A DNA stretch of 64,000 nt from Pisaster brevispinus. Its lineage: Eukaryota; Echinodermata; Asteroidea; Forcipulatida; Asteriidae. Both the position numbers and the translations under genes were made by a program. The DNA is taken from assembly GCA_023634235.1 (NCBI GenBank), contig JAMKCF010000011.1, forward strand, positions 2,622,001-2,686,000, read 5' to 3'. How positions within the stretch are numbered: position 1 is the stretch's first letter; every line of letters starts with the position of its first letter. Below, in pieces: positions 1-9,149 of this stretch. The notes below the pieces were generated by a model. That model was given only the letters and a program-made list of their open reading frames with translations, was not told the DNA's origin and searched no databases.

Positions 1-82
1 ACTAGCCCGAGGCTAAAATCACTGGCCTCGGGCCTGCGGTCCAGTGTCAAGTTCGAGCCCTGCAGACACGGCCTATTTTTAC

Positions 83-1024
83 CCATCCAAAGTCATCGTC
101 TCGCCTTTCTCTAAGCCAGCCTTCCATCTTTGTAATGCTGTTATGTCTAGTTGCTTCTTTCCTTCTTGCTGATTCTTTGCCAAAAGTTCCTCTATTGTCT
201 CGGTGCTAATAGAACCATTGATGTGCGCATGTAATTCCTGCAGGCAGAAAGAAAGGAAAACAATAGGGCAAACAAAATTCAAAAGTTACCGTTCTTAGCT
301 TTAAACATTTTGTGTGAAGTCAGAGTTGCAATAAAATAACCATGATGAGGATCCAGGATTCCAGGGTTACTATTTATATTGCAATTGCTCAAATCATGAT
401 AAAGGGAGAAGGAAAAAACCCCAAAACGGAAACAATGCTTGGGATTTAAATGAAACGCATCAGTTATGTATTAGTGAGCAAAACATTTACTCCCAAATGC
501 AAGAGCATGTGTAGTTGCGATTATCGTAACCCTCCATCCTCCCGACGGTCGCAGACCGTCGGGAGGATGGAGGGTTACGATCATCGCAACTAGAGCATGT
601 GGAGGGGTGTGCAGAAGGGAAACTCCCCTCACCCAGGCCATGGAGGAAGGAACGCCTCACCCACCCCGGCAAAATTAAGTTCTTGATGCAAGCATTTAAT
701 CTCTAGTCGCCAACAACACGCACTCAGTTTGCCATTTATCAATGCTTTTCAGTCTCTGGTTTTCTGTTTTTATTTTGTCATCACATTTTTATGTGTGATA
801 ATTGTGCGTACGGCGAACCCCAATTTCCAGGGGGGGGGCAACCGGCGCGGCCGCCACTTCCCCCGTCCCCGTCCGTGGAGACGGTAGCGGAACGAACCTC
901 ATGAATTCTCCATAAAGCGATCGAGTGGGCGGATAGTCTCCATCCTGAGCCTGAGGCTCACAGTATAAATAAAGCTCATACTTACGATTTTAGGCAAGTT
1001 CTTGTAGAAAGGGTCAACCTCCAT
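83..1024 (-). CDS. ADAL: N6-methyl-AMP deaminase (adenosine deaminase-like), first two coding exons, partial
   Basis: Coding exons are 1024-986 (13 codons, from the ATG at 1024) and 237-83 (51 codons plus 2 nt). The intron between them has a GTAAGT donor at 985 and a CTGCAG acceptor ending at 238, phase 0. A second donor (GTAAAA) follows at 82, phase 2, and the remaining exons lie left of the window. The visible N-terminus reads MEVDPFYKNLPKI, then ELHAHINGSIS across the splice. The HxH within ELHAHxNGS is the N-terminal zinc-binding motif of the adenosine deaminase superfamily, and the NGS form with a short leader is typical of ADAL rather than ADA. The family is cytosolic and hydrolyses N6-methyl-AMP to IMP and methylamine. 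The ATG is chosen because the frame upstream reaches a stop with no other methionine. Only 64 residues are visible, so catalytic residues further on cannot be checked. Intron 1 carries a fold-back element at 512-592. Confidence 0.88.
512..592. mobile_element. 81-bp fold-back MITE with 9-bp target-site duplication, in ADAL intron 1
   Basis: Arms at 512-550 and 554-592 are inverted copies of 39 bp with a single mismatch, around a 3-nt loop (GCA). Outer ends begin TAGTTGCGAT and inner ends finish GACGGTC. The identical 9-mer GAGCATGTG sits immediately outside both arms (503-511 and 593-601), as expected of a target-site duplication. A 9-bp duplication is typical of Mutator-like (MULE) elements, so this is probably a very short non-autonomous relative. 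It has no coding capacity. Confidence 0.85.
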
Positions 1025-1387
1025 CGTGAATACCCCTTTGCACTTGACTGACACGTCTGCTGACACTACAGACGAGCTTACAGCTGGCCCCGGAGGAAAA
1101 CAACAAAATTATCAAACACGTTTGGAAGTATGCGCGGCCGGCCGGATGGGGCGCCCCCGCGCGCTCGCTCCTCGTTTCTTTTTAATAAGTAAATAATACA
1201 CAAATGAAAATTGCATTCTCTAATAAACTGCACCAATTCAAAGTGAAGCCCTAGCCACATAAATTATATACCATTTTATACAGGCCAACCCACCCATCTG
1301 AAAAACAAACACACACACACAAGAAGATAACACACCCCCAAAAAACAAACAGAGCCTTACAATTCACTCCTCAACAAAGTAAGAAAC
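1025..1387. other. Intergenic / 5' region of ADAL, GC-rich patch
   Basis: The region between the ADAL start codon and the putative DET1 poly(A) signal contains a CpG-rich patch (about 1128-1170: GCGCGGCCGGCCGG, then GGCGCCCCCGCGCGCTCG) that could be part of the ADAL promoter. No TATA box was seen. CTGTAG at about 1071-1076 could be an acceptor for a 5' UTR exon, so the first exon may be spliced. The rest is AC-rich low-complexity DNA (1300-1350). Confidence 0.4.
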
Positions 1388-1393
1388 TTTATT
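1388..1393 (-). terminator. Poly(A) signal AATAAA, probable end of the DET1 transcript
   Basis: On the minus strand this reads AATAAAGTTTC, followed about 20 nt on by a G/T-rich stretch (TTTGTTGAGGAGTG). Reading by eye I found no other AATAAA or ATTAAA on this strand between the DET1 stop (3137) and here. That would make a 3' UTR of about 1.75 kb ending near 1370. Assignment to DET1 is an inference. Confidence 0.5.
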
Positions 1394-3136
1394 CACAATC
1401 CAATTTCTCCATACAAATAACACAGTGAAAATAATACACTCGAGCAACCAGTGTTCAGACATTTTGCGAAGACAGTTCAATCATTGAAATCAAGCAACAA
1501 GAAATGGCACCAAAGTTTACAGCATTAAGGATAAGTATCTTGTTGACACAGACAGTCGCGGCATAATTCCAGCTAGTCCAGGTTGGACTCCTCCATTGTA
1601 CAAAACGGTTCAACAGAGACAGGCTTCCTACCGGGGCTAAATTCCAGCCAACTCATCCACCAGAGAAAATAACCTGACACTCCTCGTCCCATCCACCCGC
1701 GCAAACTTAAAGAAAGGCTCCGTTTTCCCAGACACCATCCACCTGTGAAATTCACTGCCCAAGCAAGTTGTTGAATCACCAACCCTGGATGTTCTCATGA
1801 AAAGTCTAAACGGAGTCACCTTCAGGTAATCAACCATCCCCCAAACAAAATGCTAAATAGGCACAAGCTTATTAGATCTGTTTTTAAGCGCACATCTGTT
1901 TTTCATGGTTACCATTTTTCATGCCTTGAGTTTTGTCTGCACCTGCTTGGACGCACCTCAACCAATGTATGAGAATACTCTGGAGGAGGTTTCTGCACAG
2001 TACAGGCATCTTATGATGGTATTTGACTTTCGATCGAAATCGACTACTGTCAAGTTTACATCAGCTGAAAATGTGAAATCTTTAGAAAAAAACCCAAACA
2101 AACAAACAAAACAAAAAAGACTTGATAAAAACTTTGATATTGCAAAAGAAGAGGATACTGCCTAAATATAAAACTTTGAATAGTTATTTTCAGTTTTCTA
2201 TGGCAATAAAATTATGTAAACTTGGGTGTGATCCCTGGCTATACGGCAGTTACAGGTTGAATGGCTTCTGACAGCACTTCTGAACAAAGATACTGACAAA
2301 AGGAGACCACCAACAAAAGGGCTAGATAGCTCAGTTGGTAAAACACAGACACGTTAATCTGGAGGTTGTAAGTTCAAATCCAGTAAATTTTTCTTTGTTC
2401 ATCCAAAATTGAAAAAGGAAGATATCAGTCCCTTTCTATTACTTATTCTACAACATTAGAATGATCAATACTTGCGTTTACACAACTGTGTTGTTATAAG
2501 ACCCGAAATACCGAACTAATTTCAGTGTTGCTTTTGTAAACATGAACTCAAAGAATTGGGACTAAATTACAGCCAAATCTACGATAGTTCATGCAACCAA
2601 TATGCATTACTAAAACTCCGTGTGGTAAGGGTCTTGGAAACTTTTTGAATTCATTCTTCCCCTAAATATTCAATTATTTGTACATGTTCACATCACCATT
2701 TTGGCTTTTTTTATAATCATAATATGCCAATATTAGAAAAGTTTATAATAATGTTGGAATTATTTTTATACGGTTAGGAGAGACAAGCTCAAAGATACAT
2801 GTTATTAAGGAACCACTCATGCGTTATGAAATTATTTTCGAACCCTATTACTTTTTATAAGAAATAGAGAATCCATAGATAAACACTTAAAATATTTCAG
2901 ATTAACTCTGAAAGAAATCCAAAATTAACACATATTGCAAAGTTGTTTGTACATTCTTACTCTTGTTTTCTTTTAGCTTAGTGACCCTACACATGAACAA
3001 GTAAAAAAAAGAGTAGTAGAAACTATTTACAACAACGTAGAAAATTGTTGCGCTTACAAAACCCAGAGTCTTCGGCAACAACATTATGTCCCAAATTTCC
3101 TATTAATTAGGAGTTAATTGAAGACCGAGCTCCGTC
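1394..3136 (-). other. Probable DET1 3' UTR
   Basis: AT-rich sequence between the DET1 stop codon and the poly(A) signal. It contains a tRNA-derived SINE copy (2217-2411) in the opposite orientation. Short open frames at 1573-1837 and 1905-2165 overlap one another in different frames or run into poly-A-rich codons, and match no family I know. No splice sites joined to DET1 are needed here, because the coding frame ends cleanly at 3137. Confidence 0.4.
2217..2411 (+). mobile_element. tRNA-derived SINE, copy A
   Basis: A tRNA-like body with an RNA polymerase III A box (TAGCTCAGTTGGT, 2327-2339) and B box (GTTCAAATCCA, 2372-2382), with ACGTTAATCTGG in the anticodon region. It is preceded by about 100 bp beginning ACTTGGGTGTGATCCC. 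The same arrangement, including the 5' part and the TTTGTTCA 3' end, recurs inverted at 57173-57388, so this is a dispersed family and not a functional tRNA. The anticodon arm does not fold well. Confidence 0.75.
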
Positions 3137-5466
3137 TTAGTCCATGGGTTGATGCCGCACATGGAAGTTGACCACATACTCGGTGTTGGTGCGCTGGACA
3201 GATATTGCAAAAGGTTCGTAGGGATGGAAGGTGAAGGCAACCAGTCGGCGAGCCGAGGGCGGGGACGGTCGGCCGAGCATCCCTGCGTGGATCTTGAACT
3301 TCAAGATGCCGGAATCACGCGAGTAAAACCTTTAACCCAGGGGAGAAAACACACGAGAGGAAACACATTAAAAAAAAATAAAACACAGTGTACTGTTTAA
3401 CAAAACAGGGTCACATTGTATTAAATTCTTTGTTGTTGTTGGTTGATACTCAACTAATTGTACTATTTACTGGGATGAAAGTTTATAAATACTAATAATT
3501 TGGGAGGCTAATCATCCTTACTCGCGGCTGAGAAGCTGAATGGCGAAGGATGAGGCTACAATGTGTTCGAGCCAAAAGCATGCAAGGGCACATTCAGCAG
3601 CCGACCCCATCGACCCATATATGACCAAGGAGCACAGCCAGAGATTGAAAGTGTTTGTTTTTCTGGAGGGAGGAAAATTATAGGACCCTTAGAAAACCAT
3701 CTTAGCAGAGGGGAGAACCAAAGTACAACTGAACTCACGTATGGCCCTAGCCAGGAACCAAACCAGGGACGCAGTGGTGAGAGACGAGTGCTTTATGCAA
3801 TGGCTATCCATGCCACCTAAATTGTTATAGACATTTCTTCAAACTAAATGAGTGTTTCTGAACTTCTTCTACACTTCCATCAAAAAGTTTGGAGGAATGT
3901 ACTTCAGGCTTGATACAAACCATACCTTATAGGATGGTCTCCACAGGCCTTGGGTCTCTCCATCACAGACACTCCTTTGTCATCGTAGCTAAATAGAGAC
4001 AGGTCTAGGTAAGGGCTGCTACTATAAGATTGTGAGCTGATTGGTAGCTGAGCTAACAGCCTCTTGATTGCCTCTGTATGTCCACCGTATCTCGCATTGA
4101 TAATGGTGTGCTTAAACCGCCTCTGGATCTGTCGAGCGTAGATATTGCTGGATGCTGAACAGGTAAACTGTGCATGAGCGTGAAGGGTAGCGTTGCGGAA
4201 AAGATCGCAGAAGTTCTCGAAAAGTTCCAGGAGCTCTTCGGATGTATTCTCAAAAACAGCCACCACTTCTGTTGTCAGCATGTTATAAACGACAAAGAAG
4301 GACGGTTGGGAGTTGGGATCTTGTGTTCTGAGTGTCACCACATCTTCACTGGCATATTTGATCAGGAGGTGGTTCTCATCCAACAATTGAATCTTCCACA
4401 TGCGTAGCCCTCGGAAATAATCAAAGTATTGGAAGAATCGCCTCATTGCATCTGGCGTTCCAAGGTGGTTGGCACGCCTCCATAGATAGGCAAGGAGTCT
4501 GTGTTTCAAGGAATTGATACAAGTGTCCCTGTAGGGTCTTGAGGTTGATGGGTGAGGGGGTTGCTGTCCATCCTGACCAGCAGCAAGCACCAAACCATCA
4601 TCCTCATAACAGAATCTACCGATAGTTCGGACGTCAATAAAATTTCCATCAGGCGTCACCTGGAAGATGTGAATTGTCTGTTGTTGAACGGACAAAACGG
4701 CTAGGATATTCTTGTAGAGGTAGAGCCCCTGGTTGTGTGACAAGAAGATCTTGTCGCATTTAAAAGTTCTAGAGTCGCAAAGAATCCCCAACTGCAGGTC
4801 AACCAGGTGTAGGGAATAATCCTCAAGTGGTGAGCGGGGGTTGGGAGAGACAGACTCATTGTTACGGTAAACGTCGTAGAAATGTGGGTAGGGTTCATCA
4901 GGCACGTAGGCTGCAGATCCTACAATGACATAGCGGCCGTCGTCTGTAAAAAGGCTGCATTCTCGATTGAGATGCTCTCCATTTGGTGTGACACTAACAA
5001 CATGCTGTAAGGCAAAGAATCTCTGGAACAGCTGTCCACGGATCCCTTGGGCTTCCACGACATCCACAGGAGCCTTCTTGCTGATCTTTTGAAGCAAATC
5101 ACAAGCCGCAGCTGGTCCTTGAAATCTGTAGATTTCTAGGGAGGTCTGATCCGAGGAGAAGGCAATGAAGTATTGTCCATCTGGGGAGAACTTTCTAAGA
5201 AAACATGGCGGCTTCTCAACATTTACAACAGTGAACCCTGGAAAAACGTTCTGGTGAAAGTATCTAGCGATGTGGAACTGTGTGCCTGGTTTGCATCGAT
5301 GAGTCTGTCGATGGAAGAGGCGATGTACAATGTTTTGGTGGGGAATCTTGCGAGGTCGGATGAATTCCTCTTCAGGCAAATCATTTTGATTGGTCTTCCC
5401 ATTGAAATGGCCTTGGCCAATGTTTGGTAACACTCCATTTTGTGAGATTTTTGTTGGCGTTGTCAT
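3137..5466 (-). CDS. DET1: DET1 homologue, adaptor of CUL4-DDB1 ubiquitin ligases, complete
   Basis: Two coding exons: 5466-3926 (513 codons plus AG) and 3329-3137 (G plus 63 codons and TAA), giving 577 residues against 550 in human. The donor is AAG|GTATGG at 3926/3925 and the acceptor TTAAAG|G at 3330/3329. The split codon gives Arg in [11 protein letters not shown], exactly continuing the family sequence. Diagnostic stretches include [16 protein letters not shown] (residues about 80-95), [98 protein letters not shown] and [19 protein letters not shown]. The family is nuclear, has a beta-propeller-like fold, and binds DDB1, DDA1 and COP1 in a CRL4 complex that ubiquitinates factors such as c-Jun and ETS proteins. 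The first 36 or so residues (before RPRKI) are not conserved with vertebrates. No frameshift or internal stop was seen. ATG 5466 is the first methionine of the frame; 5' UTR introns cannot be excluded. Confidence 0.97.
3330..3925 (-). other. DET1 intron with an old dispersed repeat
   Basis: A 596-bp intron. About 3655-3820 reads as a degenerate copy of a repeat type common in marine invertebrates: a TTTTTCTGGAGGGAGGAAAA start, then 'AACTCACGTATGGCCCTAGCCAGGAACC'-like text and a GAGTGCTTTATGCAATGGCTATCCATGCC end (described here in pieces, from memory of the family). Direction and class are not certain. Plus-strand open frames in the intron are not thought to be genes. Confidence 0.4.
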
Positions 5467-5866
5467 AACTCACCAATGTAAAATCTGCATTCTCTTCAAG
5501 TTCAAGCTCAAAGTAAACTATATTGGAAATGAGAGATCGGGAAATAGTTTAAAAGATGAGCCACTACAAAAAAGCACTTAATCATTTGTCAACATTATTC
5601 CTTTTGTAACACTGGTCAATCAATCAAGTGGATCTTCCTCACTCAGTAACAAATAAATAAAAATAAGAAATGATCAACAAATTTTAAAAACAAGAAAACT
5701 CATCCCTAAAAAGTTTTTGTCTTTTGAAAACACTTTAATGTTTCTTATGCACACACACAAATTGGACAATTTGCTTTGTGCAAAATGTGTTTACTATTAA
5801 ATAGTGTAGTTATACTTAAATTAAAAGTTGATATCCAGTGAAATGTTATTGTTTGTTATTTATTGT

Positions 5867-6474
5867 CAATAGAGGGCAGTATGATAATCTCACGTATCAC
5901 ACTGTCGCTCAAAATCTGTTTACCTTCGCTTCGCATCGGCTGTACCACACAGGCAAGACAGTTTAATTTTTGTAAAATAATGGTGCAAACACTTCAGTTA
6001 TCGCAAGTTTATTTTTAACAACAGGAGAACACGTAAAGGGCCAACTTTAGGACATACCGCAATAATTTTTGATCGTTCCACCTGACAACCATTCGATGAT
6101 GCATGAACATGGAGGCGGCCATTTTAACTGCTGTTTTTACCATAGTTTCTACTTGCCACTTATTACAACTATCGAAAAAAGTAATTCAGAGTTCCAAAGC
6201 TATAAGACAAATTTGTAAATTAAAAAAATAAAAAAAATACTTCGAATTTTTGAAAAATAATAAATCATAATAATTTGCATTAATTTTGATGTTTTTTATC
6301 ATGTTGGAGTTCATGTAAAAAAACACGACAAAGGGTAACTAGGGTAAAGCACGCGCACGCGGGCTAGTTTTTTCATATTTTTATCACTACATACCGTATG
6401 CGCATGCACAATCGGCGGCGCCTGTTCCATCTCTTTGTGCATGTTTTTCCGGGTACACTACACTTCAACGTGAG
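5867..6474. promoter_or_regulatory. Probable shared promoter of DET1 (-) and a divergent plus-strand transcript
   Basis: Upstream of DET1 the sequence contains AGAGGGCAG (5871-5879), and a YY1-like site GGCGGCCATTTT (6114-6125), which reads AAAATGGCCGCC on the minus strand. Next comes a CpG-containing patch at about 6395-6425 (GCGCATGCACAATCGGCGGCGCC). Immediately after it is the consensus plus-strand splice donor GTGAG|GTAAGT (exon end 6474). YY1 sites typically lie just downstream of TSSs of TATA-less genes, so DET1 transcription may begin near 6.1 kb. These are motif-level calls. Confidence 0.45.
6416..6474 (+). other. Candidate non-coding first exon of a divergent plus-strand gene
   Basis: A short pyrimidine-rich stretch from about 6416 ends at GTGAG|GTAAGT, a perfect donor consensus, following a CpG patch. 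No ATG-led frame continues across it, so if real it is 5' UTR. I could not find the matching next exon. The open frame that starts 16 nt into the presumed intron (6491-6886) resembles nothing known and is not annotated. Confidence 0.35.
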
Positions 6475-7900
6475 GTAAGTAAATATTCTTTTGAGAAAAA
6501 TCGTTTTCTGTCCTTTACATGCCATAGAAATTGAAATTTATTTGATACTATTACAATTATATGTTCAGTATAACGTCAGGATGGTAAAAAAGGGAACATT
6601 GTGTTGTTTATGTCTTATTTTGAGTCGATGTTTGGTGCGCTTTTTGTGGGGTACGATGGTCGAGTTGTCGCATCGCGTTGGTGGCGCTGCAGCTAGCATG
6701 CAGCAGGGAGGCCAAACCACAGCAGAAGCGGGAGAGATTTTAGTTACAAAAACAAAACAAAACCATGATACACTTTTTACAAGTGCAACAGCAAGTAAGG
6801 GGATTTTCTTCCCCCATAAAATAGTAGTATTAGTCCGTACTGTCCCTAGTGCCCACCCTCATCATACAAGCCGTAATAAATATTAATAATTTTATTAATA
6901 TATAAAAAATAAAATGCATTTTTTATGTTAACTCACGTTGAACTTTGGATTGGAGTGGATGACTGAGTTCATTTTTATTTTTACCCATATCATGTCAGCA
7001 TAAATTTGAACATTGAAAACATGCCTATATTCTAATTCTATGTAATGCTTTATGGATTAACAGTACATATTTCGAAAATAAACAATGACATTATCTGTTA
7101 AATTCTTAAAATATTAATAATATACAAATATTCGATGCAGAGTAATCACAAGATGAAATCTGGACTGTTCCGTCCACAAGGCGAAAATTGCAACGAGTGA
7201 TCATATTCTGTTACATTGTATGAATAAAATGCATCCTATATTTTTTGTATAGGGGCCTATAACTCACACAGATCCTTGTCATAAGATGTATTTTGTGATA
7301 CTAATATAATTCATTAACTCATTTCAACAATAATACAAAGTTTTCAACAGCTCATAATTTATTTCAACAATAAGGTATAAAACAGCTGGGCCATTCCAGC
7401 GTCACTTGCATTTCACTTTTTTGCATCCTTTTACATTCTTAGTGATGTAGTTTTTACAATACAGGGAATTACATGTACTATTTTATTTTTGGTTTGGCAA
7501 TACTCACTATATAAGGCATGAACCCAATGGTATTAAAAAAAAATTTGGATACTAAATATGAGCATGACACTGGTGGACAAAACCGTCACTCGCATTTCGT
7601 GAAATGGACATGCCAAAAATTAACTTGGTTTCAATTGAAAAGTTTCCTCAAACCAAATGTACCACAGCCAAATAGTTATATTTTTATACCTACCATACTG
7701 AAGTATAAATGAGGGTATCAAAAATCTACAACAATTAACTGTATTTAAGTTAGAGGGGAAAAATGCTGTCACTCCCATTTCCGTCACTCCCATTTCCGTC
7801 ACTCGCATTTCCGTCACTCGCATTTCACTTTGTCCGTTCATTAAGTTGTGTACAAAATGAAGCTTTTCCTCCACAATTCTTGGTAAGTCGTTTCAAACAA

Positions 7901-7958
7901 CATTTATTTATATAAACATTTTGAGGAAGATGAGTGCTCAAAACACTTTACAATGAAC
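7901..7958 (+). repeat. Fragment of an invertebrate 'TTTATATAGCGC'-type dispersed repeat
   Basis: The text CATTTATTTATATAAACATT then AGTGCTCAAAACACTTTACAA is a degenerate form of the widespread 3'-end repeat in which 'tttatatagcgc...caaagcgctttacaa' occurs. It has been recognised from memory only; the parent element (probably a LINE or SINE tail) is not identified. A related inverted fragment may exist at about 43700-43760. Confidence 0.35.
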
Positions 7959-8127
7959 AAATGTATTCTTTGAAATATTTACAAATGTACTATAATTTAA
8001 TAATCCACACCCGCAAAGGCACTAGCTCTTTAGTTTCTGCAGTCCCGTACTAGATTCCTTAAGTTGTTATTTGTATTGTATTCATCCATACATAATCTGA
8101 ATTAGCTCACACCACAGGAACCTTAAG

Positions 8128-8145
8128 CCTACATGTACATGTAGG
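8128..8145. repeat. 18-bp perfect palindrome
   Basis: CCTACATGTACATGTAGG is identical to its reverse complement. Similar ACATGTA-rich palindromic sequence recurs at about 8840-8880, where it forms an imperfect 24-bp palindrome. No known factor is assigned. Confidence 0.7.
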
Positions 8146-9149
8146 TTACACTTTCACGATTTTTGTGAGGATTGGCGGGGACTGTGTCCACGATCGACCA
8201 AGGAAAATTTCATCGCGATGAGTTGGGCAAAATGGACCACAACTATACCTCCCCAGGCTCAGGGAAGGTACTCCTACGGTTGGGCAATGGGATTTGGCCC
8301 AAATCTTTTGAACCTCTCTATGTGTTCCTATGTGTTCCTCTCCATGGTTAGTAAGGGCTGTATCAGTGGTCAGGAGGAAAGAAGTTACTTTGCTTCTTGT
8401 CACCTTAATGAGATGCATTTGTGCAATGTCTCGTATTGGTTCAGCTTTGTGAAAGACATTATCCAAGTGGAGATTGTCATTTCAATTTTTTAGGCCTACC
8501 GCTTTTAATTGTTTACAATCCTCAATAACACAAATATTATCTTTAAATTACAACAAATATTTTCTTTTTATTTCCTTTTGTAGTAAGTAGGCTTCTTCAT
8601 ACTGCAAATAATATATAAACAATAAATTTAAAATATCTTTCGGTTCAATACAACCAGACTGAATGGCAGAGAATTGTAGAAAGTGCAAGGATCTGTAGAC
8701 TGCAGAAGAGCATGTACTAGTGCCACATGCTGCTTTGTGGCAACTGTGACTGTTCCTTTGGATATGCAGTGCATCATGGGTACCACAAATTATGCCTGCC
8801 CTCTATAAGCCTAAGACAATAGGCATACAAAATACATAATGTACATAGTACATGTACATATACATGTACATGTTATATGTACATTTCTTCCCTCAGTACT
8901 ATCTTTGTATGCATTCTTATAATAGAAAGCAGTATTGTCAGTCGCATTTCATTTGTCACTCGCATTTCACGTCACTCGCGTTTCAAATTTCAAGGGCTCT
9001 CTATAATAATGTGCTGGGTATTTTGTTTAAATATTTGTTGTTTTTATATTTGGTAGTGGTGGGAGAAGCAAATTATCAATTGTCAAAAATGTAATCACTA
9101 CCAGTTTAAAAAATAGAAAAAAAGAGATCTATCTGTCACTCGCATTTCA

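Larger units (their letters stand above)
7401..9148 (+). repeat. Ten dispersed copies of a 14-bp motif, GTCACTCGCATTTC
   Basis: Copies start at 7401 (GTCACTTGCATTTC), 7585, 7768, 7783, 7798, 7813, 8937 (GTCAGTCGCATTTC), 8955, 8971 (GTCACTCGCGTTTC) and 9135. Those at 7768 and 7783 have C for G at position 9. All are in the same orientation. Four copies at 7768-7826 form an exact 15-bp-period tandem array; three cluster at 8937-8984; the rest are isolated by unrelated AT-rich sequence. No protein is encoded. A decaying minisatellite is one explanation; a cluster of binding sites is another. Confidence 0.85.

Noticed and set aside
1573..1837. Two overlapping minus-strand frames upstream of ADAL
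   Set aside because: They overlap in different frames, lack recognisable domains, and fall in the probable DET1 3' UTR.
2319..2395. tRNA gene
   Set aside because: A and B boxes are present, but the anticodon stem and acceptor stem do not pair and the same unit recurs as a dispersed repeat.
3149..3400. 83-codon plus-strand open frame
   Set aside because: It is the antisense shadow of the last DET1 exon.
6491..6886. 131-codon plus-strand open frame just after the 6474 donor
   Set aside because: It lies wholly within the presumed intron and has no recognisable domain; its Cys-rich stretch does not fit a zinc-binding pattern.
7768..7826. CRISPR-like array
   Set aside because: The units are 15 bp directly abutting with no unique spacers, in a eukaryotic genome; it is a minisatellite-type array.
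8146..8493. Overlapping 106- and 91-codon frames on opposite strands
   Set aside because: Both strands are open over the same bases and neither product resembles a known family; no splice or promoter support.
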